Part shown: piece after piece, positions 9,597-19,781 of the stretch
Layout: each line of letters opens with the position of its first letter
Numbering within the stretch: the first letter of the stretch is position 1
Assembly (NCBI RefSeq): GCF_900543425.1
Contig: NZ_UQRQ01000007.1
Span: 109,432-173,431 of the forward strand
Origin: an uncultured Sanguibacteroides sp.
GTDB taxonomy: Bacteria > Bacteroidota > Bacteroidia > Bacteroidales > Marinifilaceae
Reading direction: 5' to 3'
DNA length: 64,000 bases
Program-made: the position numbers and the translations under genes
Notes under the pieces: generated by a model
Database searches by the model: none
The model's input: only the letters and a program-made list of their open reading frames with translations
Told to the model about the DNA's origin: nothing

Positions 9597-10931
9597 TTAA
9601 TGAAATAACTTAAGTATATCATTTGTATTGGCTAACACAAGCAGCAGCAATAAAAATATCATTCCCGCTATTTGTGCGTTCTCTAAAAATTTCTCGTTCG
9701 GTTTTCTCCGGGTAATAACCTCATATAACAAGAACACCACGTGTCCCCCATCCAACGCCGGAATCGGCAATAAGTTCATCACCCCTAAAATAATAGATAA
9801 TAGAGCCGTTAAACTCCAGAAAGCTTGCCAATCCCAATATCCCGGAAATATATTACCGATAGACAAGAAACCTCCTACCGATTTCAATGCCTCCGGATTC
9901 TTAAACAATTTAAACTGTTTCAGATAGGAACTGATCTGATCAATCCCCATACGGATACCGGCTGGAATGGCTTCAAAGAAAGAGTAATATTTCACGGCAT
10001 AATCAAAAGCCGGGTCTATTTTAACTCCGACTCCTATTATCCCGTCAGCTCCCACCGGAATAGCCACGGTCAATGTATCCGTACCCCTCAAGATTTCTGC
10101 CTGTAAGGTATCATTTTTATGTGAACGTATGATTTTCGTATATTCGTCATAATAGGTAAACGTCTCTCCATTTAATCTCAAAAAACGGTCACTCACTACA
10201 ATACCCGCATTTTTTGCCGGAGATTCCTCAGCAAAACCAACAATCTCTCCCGAATAAGGATAACGGGGTTCTATTAACATTTTATGTGCAAATCCCTTGG
10301 AAGAGTATGTCAGTAAATTTTTCACCAACGATGAAGGCAAATCGATATTCACCAATTGTCCGTCCCGAAGCACTTGCATCGTTTTAGGACTCTCCAATAA
10401 AATAGTCGGAATAATATCGGAGAAGCGTTCTAATTTCTGATTATCCAAAGAGAGGACAATATCACCGGTTTGCATACCCACATCCGTAAATAGGCTATCG
10501 CAAACGACCCCGTATTTTACATTCTCTGCCGGTAAATACTTCTCTCCCCAAGCAAATAAAATCATGATGTAGATAAAGAAGGCTAAAATAAAATTAACCA
10601 AAACTCCTCCTAACATGATTAACAAACGTTGCCATGCCGGCTTGGCCCGAAACTCATAAGGTTTAGGAGGTTCTTTCATCTGCGCGATATCCATGGATTC
10701 ATCTATCATTCCGGAAATTTTCACATATCCGCCCAAAGGCAACCATCCCATTCCGTATTCGGTATCTCCCTTCTTAAATTTAAATAGTGAAAACCACGGA
10801 TTAAAAAAGATATAAAATTTTTCGACTCTGGTCTTAAAAATCTTTGCCATCATAAAATGTCCGAATTCATGTAACAAGACTAAAATGGAAAGACTCAATA
10901 TAAACTGTACAACCTTTACAACTATTTCCAT
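9597..10931 (-). CDS. rseP: RIP metalloprotease RseP (site-2 protease)
   Basis: A 444-residue inner-membrane zinc protease that cuts transmembrane substrates such as anti-sigma factors and leftover signal peptides. The zinc motif HEFGH lies in the first membrane helix (about residues 21-25). Two PDZ-like stretches follow (about 130-200 and 215-290), then the distal LLPIPALDGGH motif, which supplies the third zinc ligand (near 390), and further membrane helices. It follows dxr by 79 bp. The dxr-rseP order is common in many bacteria, which supports the call. Confidence 0.96.
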   Translation of the reverse strand: MEIVVKVVQFILSLSILVLLHEFGHFMMAKIFKTRVEKFYIFFNPWFSLFKFKKGDTEYGMGWLPLGGYVKISGMIDESMDIAQMKEPPKPYEFRAKPAWQRLLIMLGGVLVNFILAFFIYIMILFAWGEKYLPAENVKYGVVCDSLFTDVGMQTGDIVLSLDNQKLERFSDIIPTILLESPKTMQVLRDGQLVNIDLPSSLVKNLLTYSSKGFAHKMLIEPRYPYSGEIVGFAEESPAKNAGIVVSDRFLRLNGETFTYYDEYTKIIRSHKNDTLQAEILRGTDTLTVAIPVGADGIIGVGVKIDPAFDYAVKYYSFFEAIPAGIRMGIDQISSYLKQFKLFKNPEALKSVGGFLSIGNIFPGYWDWQAFWSLTALLSIILGVMNLLPIPALDGGHVVFLLYEVITRRKPNEKFLENAQIAGMIFLLLLLVLANTNDILKLFH

Positions 10932-11010
10932 ATCTCAATTTTAAATTTTTGCTTCAATAATTTCACCTGTCTAATTTCCTGCATTTTTCTGACGATTACT
11001 CTGTACGAAT

Positions 11011-12162
11011 CTATTTATTAACGATCTCCATAGCTATTTCACGTCCTTCCTTATCCGTCTCTATATAATCCTGCAAATCGGGTTTCCGTATAAAACAGAC
11101 TCTGGAGACGGTCTCTTCTATGATTTCGGACATACGAGTAAACGAAACTTTCTCTTTTAAAAAAGCATCAACCGCAATCTCATTTGCCGCATTCAATATA
11201 CAAGGAACATTACCTCCTGTTTCCATCGCCTCAAAAGCCAATCCCAAATTACGAAAGGTGACCGGATCCGGTTTCTCGAACGTCAAATTGGAATATCGGC
11301 CAAAATCGATACGTTCAAACGAGGAAACAACCCGATCCGGATAGGTCAGTGCGTATTGAATAGGTAAACGCATATCAGGCATTCCCAATTGCGCCTTAAT
11401 ACACCCGTCCGTAAACTGAACCATAGAATGTACGATTGATTGCGGATGAACCAATACCTCTATTTGAGACGATTTCAAACCAAACAACCACTTAGCCTCG
11501 ATTGCTTCGAATCCCTTATTCATCATGGAAGCGGAATCAATTGTTACTTTAGCTCCCATCTTCCAATTCGGATGCTTTAAAGCTTGGGCCGGAGTGACCC
11601 GTTTCAAAAATTCACAATCCTTACCTCGAAACGGACCTCCGGAAGCTGTTAACAAAATCTTCTCAACGGGATTATTCATTTCACCCGTCAAACATTGAAA
11701 TATAGCAGAATGCTCCGAATCTACGGGTAATATGGCTACCTTATATTCCGTTATCAGGTCATGAATCAAATCACCGGCAACGACCAATGTCTCTTTATTG
11801 GCTAATGCTATCGTTTTACCAGCTTTTATTGCCCGGATCGTAGGTAACAAACCACTATAACCTACCATGGCCGTCACAACGACATCAATGGTAGAACTCT
11901 CCACCACTTGTGCTATCGCCTCACTCCCAGCGTATACTTTTATATCTTCATTTTCCAACAGCCCTCTTAATTGCCCGTATTTATCCTCGTTAGCAATAAC
12001 CACCATATTCGGTTTAAAGCGAATGGCCTGTTGAGCTAACAATTCGACCTGATTATTGGCTGTCAGTACCTCAACACGAAAACGTTCAGGATTTGCCTCT
12101 ATCACTTGCAACGTTTGAGTCCCAATCGAACCTGTCGAACCTAATATCGCGATATTTTTCAT
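11011..12162 (-). CDS. dxr: 1-deoxy-D-xylulose 5-phosphate reductoisomerase
   Basis: A 383-residue cytoplasmic enzyme of the non-mevalonate isoprenoid pathway. It converts DXP to MEP with NADPH. The N-terminal dinucleotide site is GSTGSIGTQTL (residues 7-17). The metal and substrate residues are seen in PVDSEHSAIFQ and in the ANEIAVDAFL stretch near the C-terminus. The ATG at 12162 is preferred over the GTG one codon earlier. It is followed by rseP on the same strand, and the M23 peptidase gene lies upstream. Confidence 0.97.
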   Translation of the reverse strand: MKNIAILGSTGSIGTQTLQVIEANPERFRVEVLTANNQVELLAQQAIRFKPNMVVIANEDKYGQLRGLLENEDIKVYAGSEAIAQVVESSTIDVVVTAMVGYSGLLPTIRAIKAGKTIALANKETLVVAGDLIHDLITEYKVAILPVDSEHSAIFQCLTGEMNNPVEKILLTASGGPFRGKDCEFLKRVTPAQALKHPNWKMGAKVTIDSASMMNKGFEAIEAKWLFGLKSSQIEVLVHPQSIVHSMVQFTDGCIKAQLGMPDMRLPIQYALTYPDRVVSSFERIDFGRYSNLTFEKPDPVTFRNLGLAFEAMETGGNVPCILNAANEIAVDAFLKEKVSFTRMSEIIEETVSRVCFIRKPDLQDYIETDKEGREIAMEIVNK

Positions 12163-12216
12163 CACTATCTATATACGCCGGAAACAAATTCCATTCCGAA
12201 CGTTCTCTTTCTTTAA

Positions 12217-13077
12217 TTATTTAAACTTAATATAATTCTCCGGGTTAATCGGCTTTCCCGCCTTCCACAACTCCAAATGTAAATGCAATCCCGTTGTCTC
12301 CTCTCCCGTATTCCCGACAATCGAAATAACTTCTCCGGCACGGACAAAATCACCCTGTTTTTTCAATAGAACGGAGTTATGTTTATAAATGGAGATCAAA
12401 TTACTCCCGTGCTGAACAGCCAAAACAAACCCCGTTTCCACCGTCCAGTCAGCAAAAATAACCACTCCATCCAACACACTTGATACATTGGTATTTTGTT
12501 TCGTTACCAAATCGATACCGTAATGACGCTTCGCTTCATCAAAGTGATTGGTTACAATTCCTTGTAATGGCGGGAAGAAATGGTAAAAATCATCCGGAGA
12601 AGAAGAGACCTGCCCTAACGAAAGATTAAAACGTTCTTTCTCCTCTATCATCTCTCTAAAACCATTTTCTTCAGGAGTCGTACCCATGACTATCGTATCG
12701 TGATTGATTTTCTCTATAGGTGTCGTAACCCTGGCGGTAGTATCTCCATCCTCTCCCATCATAACCATACGGATAGACTGAAAGAATTGATCTTTTTTAT
12801 TCAACTCGACCATCAACGAGTCAACTCGCAAAGCATTTAAAGTAATCTGACGCCTCATGGCCCGATCCGGGTATCCCGGAATAAATTCCCGCAAATTGGT
12901 AAAAGCAATCAATATGATCGTCAAAGTAATTAAAACTACTGCTAACGTACTCAAGGCCATGAACACATGCAACGGAGATAAACGGAAATGCATCACCTCT
13001 TCGTAAGTAGATTCGTTGAAGATGGTAAGCTTGTATCTATTTTTTAGTTTACTCCAAAAATTCTTTTTACGCTTCAT
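12217..13077 (-). CDS. Membrane-anchored M23 (LytM) peptidase
   Basis: A cell-wall peptidase-like protein of 286 residues from the start MKRKKNFW, chosen because similar Bacteroidales proteins begin this way. A single membrane helix near residues 40-62 is followed by a periplasmic helical stretch. The C-terminal LytM domain has zinc ligands in HYGIDLV and HLHLELW. All expected ligand residues appear present, so it may be an active endopeptidase and not only a divisome activator. The gene ends 52 bp before dxr. Confidence 0.88.
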   Translation of the reverse strand: MKRKKNFWSKLKNRYKLTIFNESTYEEVMHFRLSPLHVFMALSTLAVVLITLTIILIAFTNLREFIPGYPDRAMRRQITLNALRVDSLMVELNKKDQFFQSIRMVMMGEDGDTTARVTTPIEKINHDTIVMGTTPEENGFREMIEEKERFNLSLGQVSSSPDDFYHFFPPLQGIVTNHFDEAKRHYGIDLVTKQNTNVSSVLDGVVIFADWTVETGFVLAVQHGSNLISIYKHNSVLLKKQGDFVRAGEVISIVGNTGEETTGLHLHLELWKAGKPINPENYIKFK

Positions 13078-13136
13078 TTGACTATTTTTAGCCTCCAAAA
13101 ATAGTACAAAAATCTAATTATCCCATCTTGTCAACC

Positions 13137-14393
13137 CTAACTTTTCTTTTCTTCCGGTTCATTTACTAAAATTCGATTCGGATACTGGAAGACTTGCAAA
13201 CTAAAATAGGGAATTACGGCTAATAAATGGTCGAAAATATCGGATTGTATCTTCTCGTAAGTAACCCACTCCTGATTTTTAGAAAAACAATAAATTTCCA
13301 AAGGTATTCCCGTCGGAGTCGGTTGAAGCTGGCGTACCATATAGGTCATATTCAAATTAATATCCGGATTAGCTTTCAAACGCAATACGGCATAGTGTCG
13401 AAACACACCTAAATTCGTTAAACGCCTTTCGTCGAGTATATCCTCTTTTCCCTCATTCGCTTTATCTATTTCAGGCAAAATACTCTCTATATATCCCTTT
13501 AAAAACTCGGATTTTCTCAAGGTAGCAATCTCTTCGTCCGATAAAAAATGGACAGAATGCATATCAATATTAACCCATCTCATAATCCGCCGACCGTCAG
13601 ACTCCTGCATCCCCCTCCAATTGGTAAAAGAGGCCGAAACCATCTGGTACGTCGGTATCGTGGTTATCGTCATATCCCAGTTTTGTACTTTCACGGTATA
13701 GAGATTAATTTCCAGTACCGTACCGTCAGCATTGTTACTGGGCATCACGATCCAATCTCCAATCCTTACCATCTGATTAGCCAATAACTGAACTCCGGCT
13801 ACAAACCCCAAAATGGCATCTTTAAAAATTAACATAAGTACCGCCGCAAAAGCTCCCAATCCGACCAAGAGGTTACGAGGAGATTCTCCAATAAAAATGC
13901 TGATAATGGTAATGAAAATAGCAGAGAAAACAAAGATTTTAGCCACTTGTATAAATACCTTAATCGGACGATCTCTGGCTATCGGATAGGATTCATAAAT
14001 TTTATTGGCCGCATCCATTGCGGCTATCATAATAAATCCCGATACAATCAATATCCAGACAACAATCAAATGATGAAAAGTATCAATCTTTTCCCAATCT
14101 CCATAAACAAATCGAATGGCAAAATCGATAAAAATAGGAGGAATCAGGTTAAACAATTTTTCAAAAAAACGCTCTTGCAATAATATATCATCCCATTTCG
14201 TTTTCGTACGACGAACCATTTTGGCTATCAATTTAATAAGCCATTTCCGGGCTATAAAAGTCAAAAGCCACGCGATAATTACGACAACAATTAACTGTAT
14301 TATGATTTCAACCGTAGAAGCCGTCTCCGGATCCGTGATTCCCAAATCGAGCCAAGAAAGCCAACGATGCCAATCCATTTTTAATTCCATCAT
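13137..14393 (-). CDS. MscS-family mechanosensitive channel
   Basis: A 418-residue small-conductance mechanosensitive channel-like protein. Four to five hydrophobic helices lie at about residues 28-48, 72-92, 103-127, 150-168 and 174-205. The last one is the Gly/Ala-rich pore helix (VGLGAFAAVLMLIF), followed by the MscS beta domain (RIGDWIVMPSNNADGTVLEI). It should release osmolytes when turgor rises. Two adjacent ATGs at 14393 and 14390, and another at 14378, could each serve as the start. Confidence 0.9.
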   Translation of the reverse strand: MMELKMDWHRWLSWLDLGITDPETASTVEIIIQLIVVVIIAWLLTFIARKWLIKLIAKMVRRTKTKWDDILLQERFFEKLFNLIPPIFIDFAIRFVYGDWEKIDTFHHLIVVWILIVSGFIMIAAMDAANKIYESYPIARDRPIKVFIQVAKIFVFSAIFITIISIFIGESPRNLLVGLGAFAAVLMLIFKDAILGFVAGVQLLANQMVRIGDWIVMPSNNADGTVLEINLYTVKVQNWDMTITTIPTYQMVSASFTNWRGMQESDGRRIMRWVNIDMHSVHFLSDEEIATLRKSEFLKGYIESILPEIDKANEGKEDILDERRLTNLGVFRHYAVLRLKANPDINLNMTYMVRQLQPTPTGIPLEIYCFSKNQEWVTYEKIQSDIFDHLLAVIPYFSLQVFQYPNRILVNEPEEKKS

Positions 14394-14610
14394 TTTTATT
14401 CGATCTATTTTTTATTCTATACGGAAACTTCAAAAAAATGTCACATAATCTCCTCATCTTTTGGTAAAATCAGCATTGATCATTAAAAATAATTAACACA
14501 GAATCTCACTATATAAAGAAAAGCAGGTTCATTTTTCCCTATTTTTACAATTACCCCCTAAATTAACGTTAAACCGTTAACTTTTCATATCAATTGAAGC
14601 AAGTGTTTAC

Positions 14611-14618
14611 TATATTTG
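14611..14618 (+). promoter_or_regulatory. Candidate -7 box for the M16 protease gene
   Basis: TATATTTG followed by C fits the Bacteroidota -7 consensus, 35 bases before the ATG. No -33 TTG was found at the usual distance. Confidence 0.5.
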
Positions 14619-14652
14619 CAAACACAAACATTAAAACATTAAAAAAACTCGT

Positions 14653-17469
14653 ATGGTAAAAAGACTTTTAATCGTGTGTGCCATCATATCGCTGATTAGT
14701 GCAAACTTATTCGCACAATATGATATGAATGCACCGATTCCCTTAGATCCACAAGTCAGGACAGGGAAATTAGCCAATGGCTTAACTTACTACGTGCGTC
14801 ACAACGCAGAACCCAAAGAGAGAGCAAGTTTTTATATCATCCAAAACGTGGGGGCGATCTTGGAAAACGATGATCAGGATGGATTGGCTCACTTTCTGGA
14901 ACACATGGCATTCAACGGAACCAAACATTTCCCCGGCAGAAAAGGGATTGTAAATATGTTGGAAAAACATGGTGTCGAGTTCGGACGCAATATAAACGCC
15001 TATACGGCTCAGGATGAAACGGTTTACAACATTAGCGATGTTCCGACCACTAACGAAGGATTAATGGATACCTGTCTGTTGGTATTACACGACTGGTCTC
15101 ACTACCTTATTTTGGAAGGAGATGAAATCGACGGTGAAAGAGGTGTGATTACTGAAGAGTGGAGAACCAGAAGAACTCCCAGTTTCCGTATCAGAGCTCA
15201 GGTTATGCCCGTTCTATTGGAAGGTTCTAAATATGCGGAAAGAGACGTAATCGGAAATTTGGATATCATCAAAAATTTCAAATACCAAACCTTACGGGAT
15301 TATTATCACAAATGGTACAGACCCGATTTACAAGCGATAGCTGTCGTTGGAGATTTTGACGTGGATAAAATGGAGAAAAAAATCATCGAACTTTTCTCTC
15401 AGATTCCGCCGGTAAAAAATGCAGCTGTCAGAGAAGTATACACGGTACCCACACACGAGGATATTCGTTATGTATGTGCTACCGATAAAGAAGTTACTCA
15501 ATCTTCTATAGCCGTTTACATTAAATTCCCGACTACTCCCAAAGAAGAAAAAAATCATCAATACATGAGAGATGAATTGTTGAAATCTTTCTACAATGCC
15601 ATGTTGGGCCAACGGATTCGTGAATTGCTGCAAAAAGGAAATCCTCCTTTTATTAACGGTAGTAGCGGTTTTAGCGGAATGGTCAGGGGAACGGGTATCT
15701 ATATCATGTCCGCCACGGCTAAACCAAATGAGGAAGCCTTGGCTTTGGAAGCCATCTACCGTGAAAACGAAAGAGTAAAAAGATTCGGCTTTACGGAAGG
15801 TGAGTTGGAGAGAGTAAAAACCAACACGTTGGTAAGCTTAGAATCCGCCCTTAAACAAAAGGATAAAATTTCTTCTGAGTCCTATATAGACGAAATCAAA
15901 CAAAACTTCTTGGAAGGAGAACCCATGGTAGATTTCGATTACTATTACAACTTCATGAAAACGATTATTCCTACTGTTACCGCTGAAGAGATTTCAGCCC
16001 TCGCCCAGGAATACATCAAACCTCAAAATATGGTTATTGTAGTACAAGGACCGTCTGAAGGAGCTACTCATATCACAAAAGAAGAAGCTTTAGCCGTTAT
16101 GGATAAAGTAGATAAATCCGATATCGAACCGTATAAAGACGAAACCACCAACGCATCTCTAATTAACGAAGAGTTACCGGGATCCAAAATCGTTTCCGTT
16201 AAGAAACTTCCGCAATTCGACGCCGAAGAGTGGATCTTAGCCAATGGAGCAAAAGTAATCTATCGCAAAGCCGATTATGAAAAAGATCAGGTTGTTGTCA
16301 CCTCATACAGTAAGGGAGGAACCTCTCTGTATGATTTGGATAAGTTAGCTTCCGCGCAAGTAACCTCGGATTTAGTAGCAGCTTATGGATTAGGAGACTA
16401 TGACAATATTACTTTAGGCAAGTTACTCACTGGAAAACAAGCCGGCACGAAAGTAAGCATCGGAGGCCTTTCCGAATCTGTCGGCGGTAGCTCCATTCCG
16501 AAAGATTTCGAAACATTGATGCAGTTGATTTACCTGCGTTTTGAAAAACCCCGTTTCGACAAAGAGGTACACAATACCCTTATGCAAAGACAATACGCGG
16601 CAATTGCCAATCTGGAAAAGAACCCGCAAAAAATAATGCAGGATTCGGTAAATCTGATCACGAGCAATTACAATCCGAGAACTTTACTTGTCAATAAAGA
16701 GTTCTTCGATAAAGTAAGTCTGGAACAGATCGAAGAGATCTATCGCGACCGTATCAAAGATGCCAGCGATTTTATCTTCTTTATCGTGGGTAACATCGAC
16801 GCGGAGATCGCAAAAACGATGGCTGAAAAATACATCGGTTCCATCAAATCTTACAACAGAAAAGAGACTTGGAGAGATAATAAGGTAAGAGGTCCGAAGG
16901 GAAAAACGGAAAAAGTAATCGAAATCGCCCTGACGACACCGAAAACAACCGTAATTACTCACCACTCCAAAGAGATGAAATACAGTGTTGCAAACAACAT
17001 CTACAACAACATTCTGAAAGGTATTTTAGATCTTCGTTATACCGAAAATATCCGTGAAAAAGAAGGAGGAACCTACGGTGTAGGTGTGAATGCCGGTTCT
17101 TCCAGAGAGCCTTATCAAAGCTATAGCATGACCATGAGCTTCGATTGCGATCCGGATAAAGCAGAACATTTAAAATCACTTCTTTACGTGGAAATCGATA
17201 GATTAATGAAAGAGGGACCGACCAAAGAAGAATTGGATAAAGTGGTTACTACAATGAAGAAAAACCACGAGCAAGGTAAAGAGCACAATTCTTATTGGTT
17301 GAACGCACTGACGACCTACTTCATCTCCGGTATCGATATCAACGACCCGAAGAATTTCGACAAGATCGTCGATAGTGTAAAACCGAAAGATATCCAGAAC
17401 TTTGCCAAGAAATTATTCAAAGATGCCGACGTGATAGACCTGATGTTTGTACCGAAAGCTCAAGAATAA
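14653..17469 (+). CDS. Periplasmic M16 zinc protease (insulinase family)
   Basis: A 938-residue exported metalloprotease. A signal peptide covers residues 1-21 (ending LFA-QY). The inverted zinc motif HFLEH is at residues 80-84, followed by the distal Glu region ERGVITEEW. Two further inactive M16 domains follow, the layout of the large single-chain M16 enzymes. It likely degrades peptides in the periplasm. It is monocistronic: a TAnnTTTG box lies upstream and a strong terminator directly downstream. Homologues annotated as pitrilysin-like proteases or processing peptidases are common in Bacteroidales. Confidence 0.92.
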   Translation: MVKRLLIVCAIISLISANLFAQYDMNAPIPLDPQVRTGKLANGLTYYVRHNAEPKERASFYIIQNVGAILENDDQDGLAHFLEHMAFNGTKHFPGRKGIVNMLEKHGVEFGRNINAYTAQDETVYNISDVPTTNEGLMDTCLLVLHDWSHYLILEGDEIDGERGVITEEWRTRRTPSFRIRAQVMPVLLEGSKYAERDVIGNLDIIKNFKYQTLRDYYHKWYRPDLQAIAVVGDFDVDKMEKKIIELFSQIPPVKNAAVREVYTVPTHEDIRYVCATDKEVTQSSIAVYIKFPTTPKEEKNHQYMRDELLKSFYNAMLGQRIRELLQKGNPPFINGSSGFSGMVRGTGIYIMSATAKPNEEALALEAIYRENERVKRFGFTEGELERVKTNTLVSLESALKQKDKISSESYIDEIKQNFLEGEPMVDFDYYYNFMKTIIPTVTAEEISALAQEYIKPQNMVIVVQGPSEGATHITKEEALAVMDKVDKSDIEPYKDETTNASLINEELPGSKIVSVKKLPQFDAEEWILANGAKVIYRKADYEKDQVVVTSYSKGGTSLYDLDKLASAQVTSDLVAAYGLGDYDNITLGKLLTGKQAGTKVSIGGLSESVGGSSIPKDFETLMQLIYLRFEKPRFDKEVHNTLMQRQYAAIANLEKNPQKIMQDSVNLITSNYNPRTLLVNKEFFDKVSLEQIEEIYRDRIKDASDFIFFIVGNIDAEIAKTMAEKYIGSIKSYNRKETWRDNKVRGPKGKTEKVIEIALTTPKTTVITHHSKEMKYSVANNIYNNILKGILDLRYTENIREKEGGTYGVGVNAGSSREPYQSYSMTMSFDCDPDKAEHLKSLLYVEIDRLMKEGPTKEELDKVVTTMKKNHEQGKEHNSYWLNALTTYFISGIDINDPKNFDKIVDSVKPKDIQNFAKKLFKDADVIDLMFVPKAQE

Positions 17470-17485
17470 AAGATTCTTATAGATA

Positions 17486-17523
17486 AAAAAATAGCGTTAA
17501 GATAAAACTTAACGCTATTTTTT
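17486..17523. terminator. Shared terminator of the M16 and helicase genes
   Basis: A perfect 16-bp stem (17486-17501 with 17508-17523) has A and T runs on its sides, so it works in both directions. The stop codon of the convergent helicase gene lies inside the right arm. Confidence 0.9.
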
Positions 17524-19644
17524 ATCTCCCTGAAAACGATATTGATCGACTAAGTCCAATAATACCGCCCCATAGCGTTCAATGACCTTTTTTCCTATAC
17601 CCGGAATTGACAAAAGCTCTCTCGAAGTGGTAGGAAGTACATTGGCGATCCCCAATAATGCCTTTTGGTGAAGCACCGTATAAGCCGGTAACTTCAACCG
17701 ATCAGCTTCCTGTTTTCTCCAATTTCGAAGCTCGGCGTACAATGCCGGATGCAAAATATCCGGACTGATTTCCTGTTTTTCATCTGTCTTTTTCGATTTC
17801 TGCTTTCGCTGGGGAACCTCAATCCGAGCCTTGGCCTTGGCCGTCAAATAACACTTTATATCAAAACCATCACCGGAGATAGATCTTAACGTATTCGTTT
17901 TCACATTGAGCTCCTCCCGTAGATTTTTCAATGCTTTATCTATCGATTTTCGTACCTCTTTATTATCAATCTCCGGTAAGGGCACGAGCAGTAAGGCTCC
18001 CAAAATTTTCTCCGTACTCTCCTCAAAATATTTTTTCCCTTTTATGACACGCTCCACAAGTATTTTACGAGACTCCGATTCCGCCTCCTCTTCCAATAAT
18101 CGTTTTAATTGGTCTTTAAAACGCTCGGCCACCTGGTAGAGTTCAATCGTAAAGCGTTCATTGGCTTCCCGGAATTTGGCTACAAAGTCCGGATATAAAC
18201 GACTCAAATTATCGTTTAGAAGAAAAAGCAGGTAACGGAAGCGACGCTGTAAAGCTCCGTAATCAAATTGTTCCAACAACAACTCCTTATAATACTCCTG
18301 TCGAGCTTCTCGTAACAACCGTGATCCGGGTTGATGTTCTTTCAACTCCGTCATAAAGCGATCGACAGTCGTGTCATTAACTAAAGAACGCACATTTACC
18401 GGTGTTCTCAAAATCAGTCCCTCAAAGGTTCTGCAACGACTTAAAGCCACGTAAACCTGTCCATGTGCAAAAGCCGCACCGGAATCAATGATCACTTTGT
18501 CAAAAGTTAGTCCCTGACTTTTATGAATGGTAATAGCCCAAGCCGCTTTTAACGGAAACTGCGAGAAACTGCCTTCAATAATTTCCGTGATCTCTTTCGT
18601 TTCAGGATCTACGCTATATTTCGTATTACTCCACTCAACTCTGTCCACGTCGATAAATGCCCCGTCCTCTTTTCCCCTCACTCGAATTACATCCTGATTG
18701 ATCTCTGTTACAACCCCAAGCTTTCCGTTATAATAACGTTTTTCCGAGGAAGAATCGTTTCTTACAAACATCACCTGGGCCCCCTTTTTCAACACGAGAT
18801 TCTCATCCGTCGGGTAGGCATAAACCGGAAATTCCCCTTTTATCCCGGCTTTAAACGTATAAGCCTTCGTTTCCAATGCATCCAATTTTCCCTCGTTAAT
18901 CTGCTTTGCCTGATAATTATGAGTAGTCAGAATAATATACTCCTCCTTTTCCGAATCAAACCCGGCAATATAACGTTCATTTAATTTTTTCAATACATCT
19001 GTTGTTATCTTATTTTCCCGAATTTGATTCAGTAATTCCAAGAAAGAGGCTTCCTGCTGACGATATACCTGTTTTAATTCAATAGGTACAAAGCGGGTTA
19101 CAGCCAAAGCCCTGCTCGAAAAAAAGAATATAGAGGAATAATACTCCTTCAACAAAGACCATTCGTCCTCCTTCACGACGGGAGCCAACTGTTGTAAATC
19201 TCCAATCATCAGTAGTTGTACCCCTCCGAAAGGTCGTTCCCGATCCCGGTAGCGACGTAACACATCATCCACGGCATCCAATAAATCCGCCCTCACCATA
19301 CTGATTTCATCGATCACCAACAGATCTATACTCTTAATAACATTAATCTTTTCCCGACTAAATTTATTGACTATTGATTTTTTACCTTCTTCACCTACTG
19401 TCCTCTCGAGACCCGGTATATAAGGCCCAAAGGGTAACTGGAAAAAAGAGTGAATCGTTACCCCTCCCGCATTAATCGCCGCCACACCTGTCGGAGCGAC
19501 TACGATCATCCGCTTGGGAGTCCGCTCTCTCAATCGACGTAAAAAGGTTGTCTTTCCCGTACCGGCTTTTCCGGTAAGAAAAACATTCACGCCCGTGTAT
19601 TCCAAAAAGTCATACGCCAGCTCCAGTTCAGGATTAGTTTCCAT
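17515..19644 (-). CDS. PIF1-like superfamily 1 helicase with C-terminal HRDC-like domain
   Basis: A 709-residue DNA helicase. Walker A is GKAGTGKTT (near residue 25), Walker B is LLVIDEISMV, and the SF1 motifs include the UvrD-type C-terminal TIHKSQGLTFDKVII, followed by VALSRCR. Residues 440-600 are largely helical and charged. The last 80 residues (about 625-705) look like an HRDC domain and end in a helix-hairpin-helix-like LLSIPGIGKKVIERYG. Such proteins are common in Bacteroidota and probably unwind G4 or recombination structures; this is inferred from the PIF1 family. The final codon and stop overlap the terminator stem, leaving no 3' untranslated spacer. Confidence 0.9.
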   Translation of the reverse strand: METNPELELAYDFLEYTGVNVFLTGKAGTGKTTFLRRLRERTPKRMIVVAPTGVAAINAGGVTIHSFFQLPFGPYIPGLERTVGEEGKKSIVNKFSREKINVIKSIDLLVIDEISMVRADLLDAVDDVLRRYRDRERPFGGVQLLMIGDLQQLAPVVKEDEWSLLKEYYSSIFFFSSRALAVTRFVPIELKQVYRQQEASFLELLNQIRENKITTDVLKKLNERYIAGFDSEKEEYIILTTHNYQAKQINEGKLDALETKAYTFKAGIKGEFPVYAYPTDENLVLKKGAQVMFVRNDSSSEKRYYNGKLGVVTEINQDVIRVRGKEDGAFIDVDRVEWSNTKYSVDPETKEITEIIEGSFSQFPLKAAWAITIHKSQGLTFDKVIIDSGAAFAHGQVYVALSRCRTFEGLILRTPVNVRSLVNDTTVDRFMTELKEHQPGSRLLREARQEYYKELLLEQFDYGALQRRFRYLLFLLNDNLSRLYPDFVAKFREANERFTIELYQVAERFKDQLKRLLEEEAESESRKILVERVIKGKKYFEESTEKILGALLLVPLPEIDNKEVRKSIDKALKNLREELNVKTNTLRSISGDGFDIKCYLTAKAKARIEVPQRKQKSKKTDEKQEISPDILHPALYAELRNWRKQEADRLKLPAYTVLHQKALLGIANVLPTTSRELLSIPGIGKKVIERYGAVLLDLVDQYRFQGDKK

Positions 19645-19745
19645 TAATCTTACGGTGATATATTAAATTAAGCAAAGATAAAGAATAATCGATAACCTCA
19701 GATTTTTTATTCTCTTTACTTTTATGACAAAATAATCCATAAAAC

Positions 19746-19776
19746 AACCCCTCAAAAGAGCATCTTTTGAGGGGTT
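19746..19776 (-). terminator. Terminator of dsbD
   Basis: A perfect 14-bp stem (19746-19759 with 19763-19776) with a 3-base loop lies just past the dsbD stop codon. Confidence 0.85.
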
Positions 19777-19781
19777 ATCGT

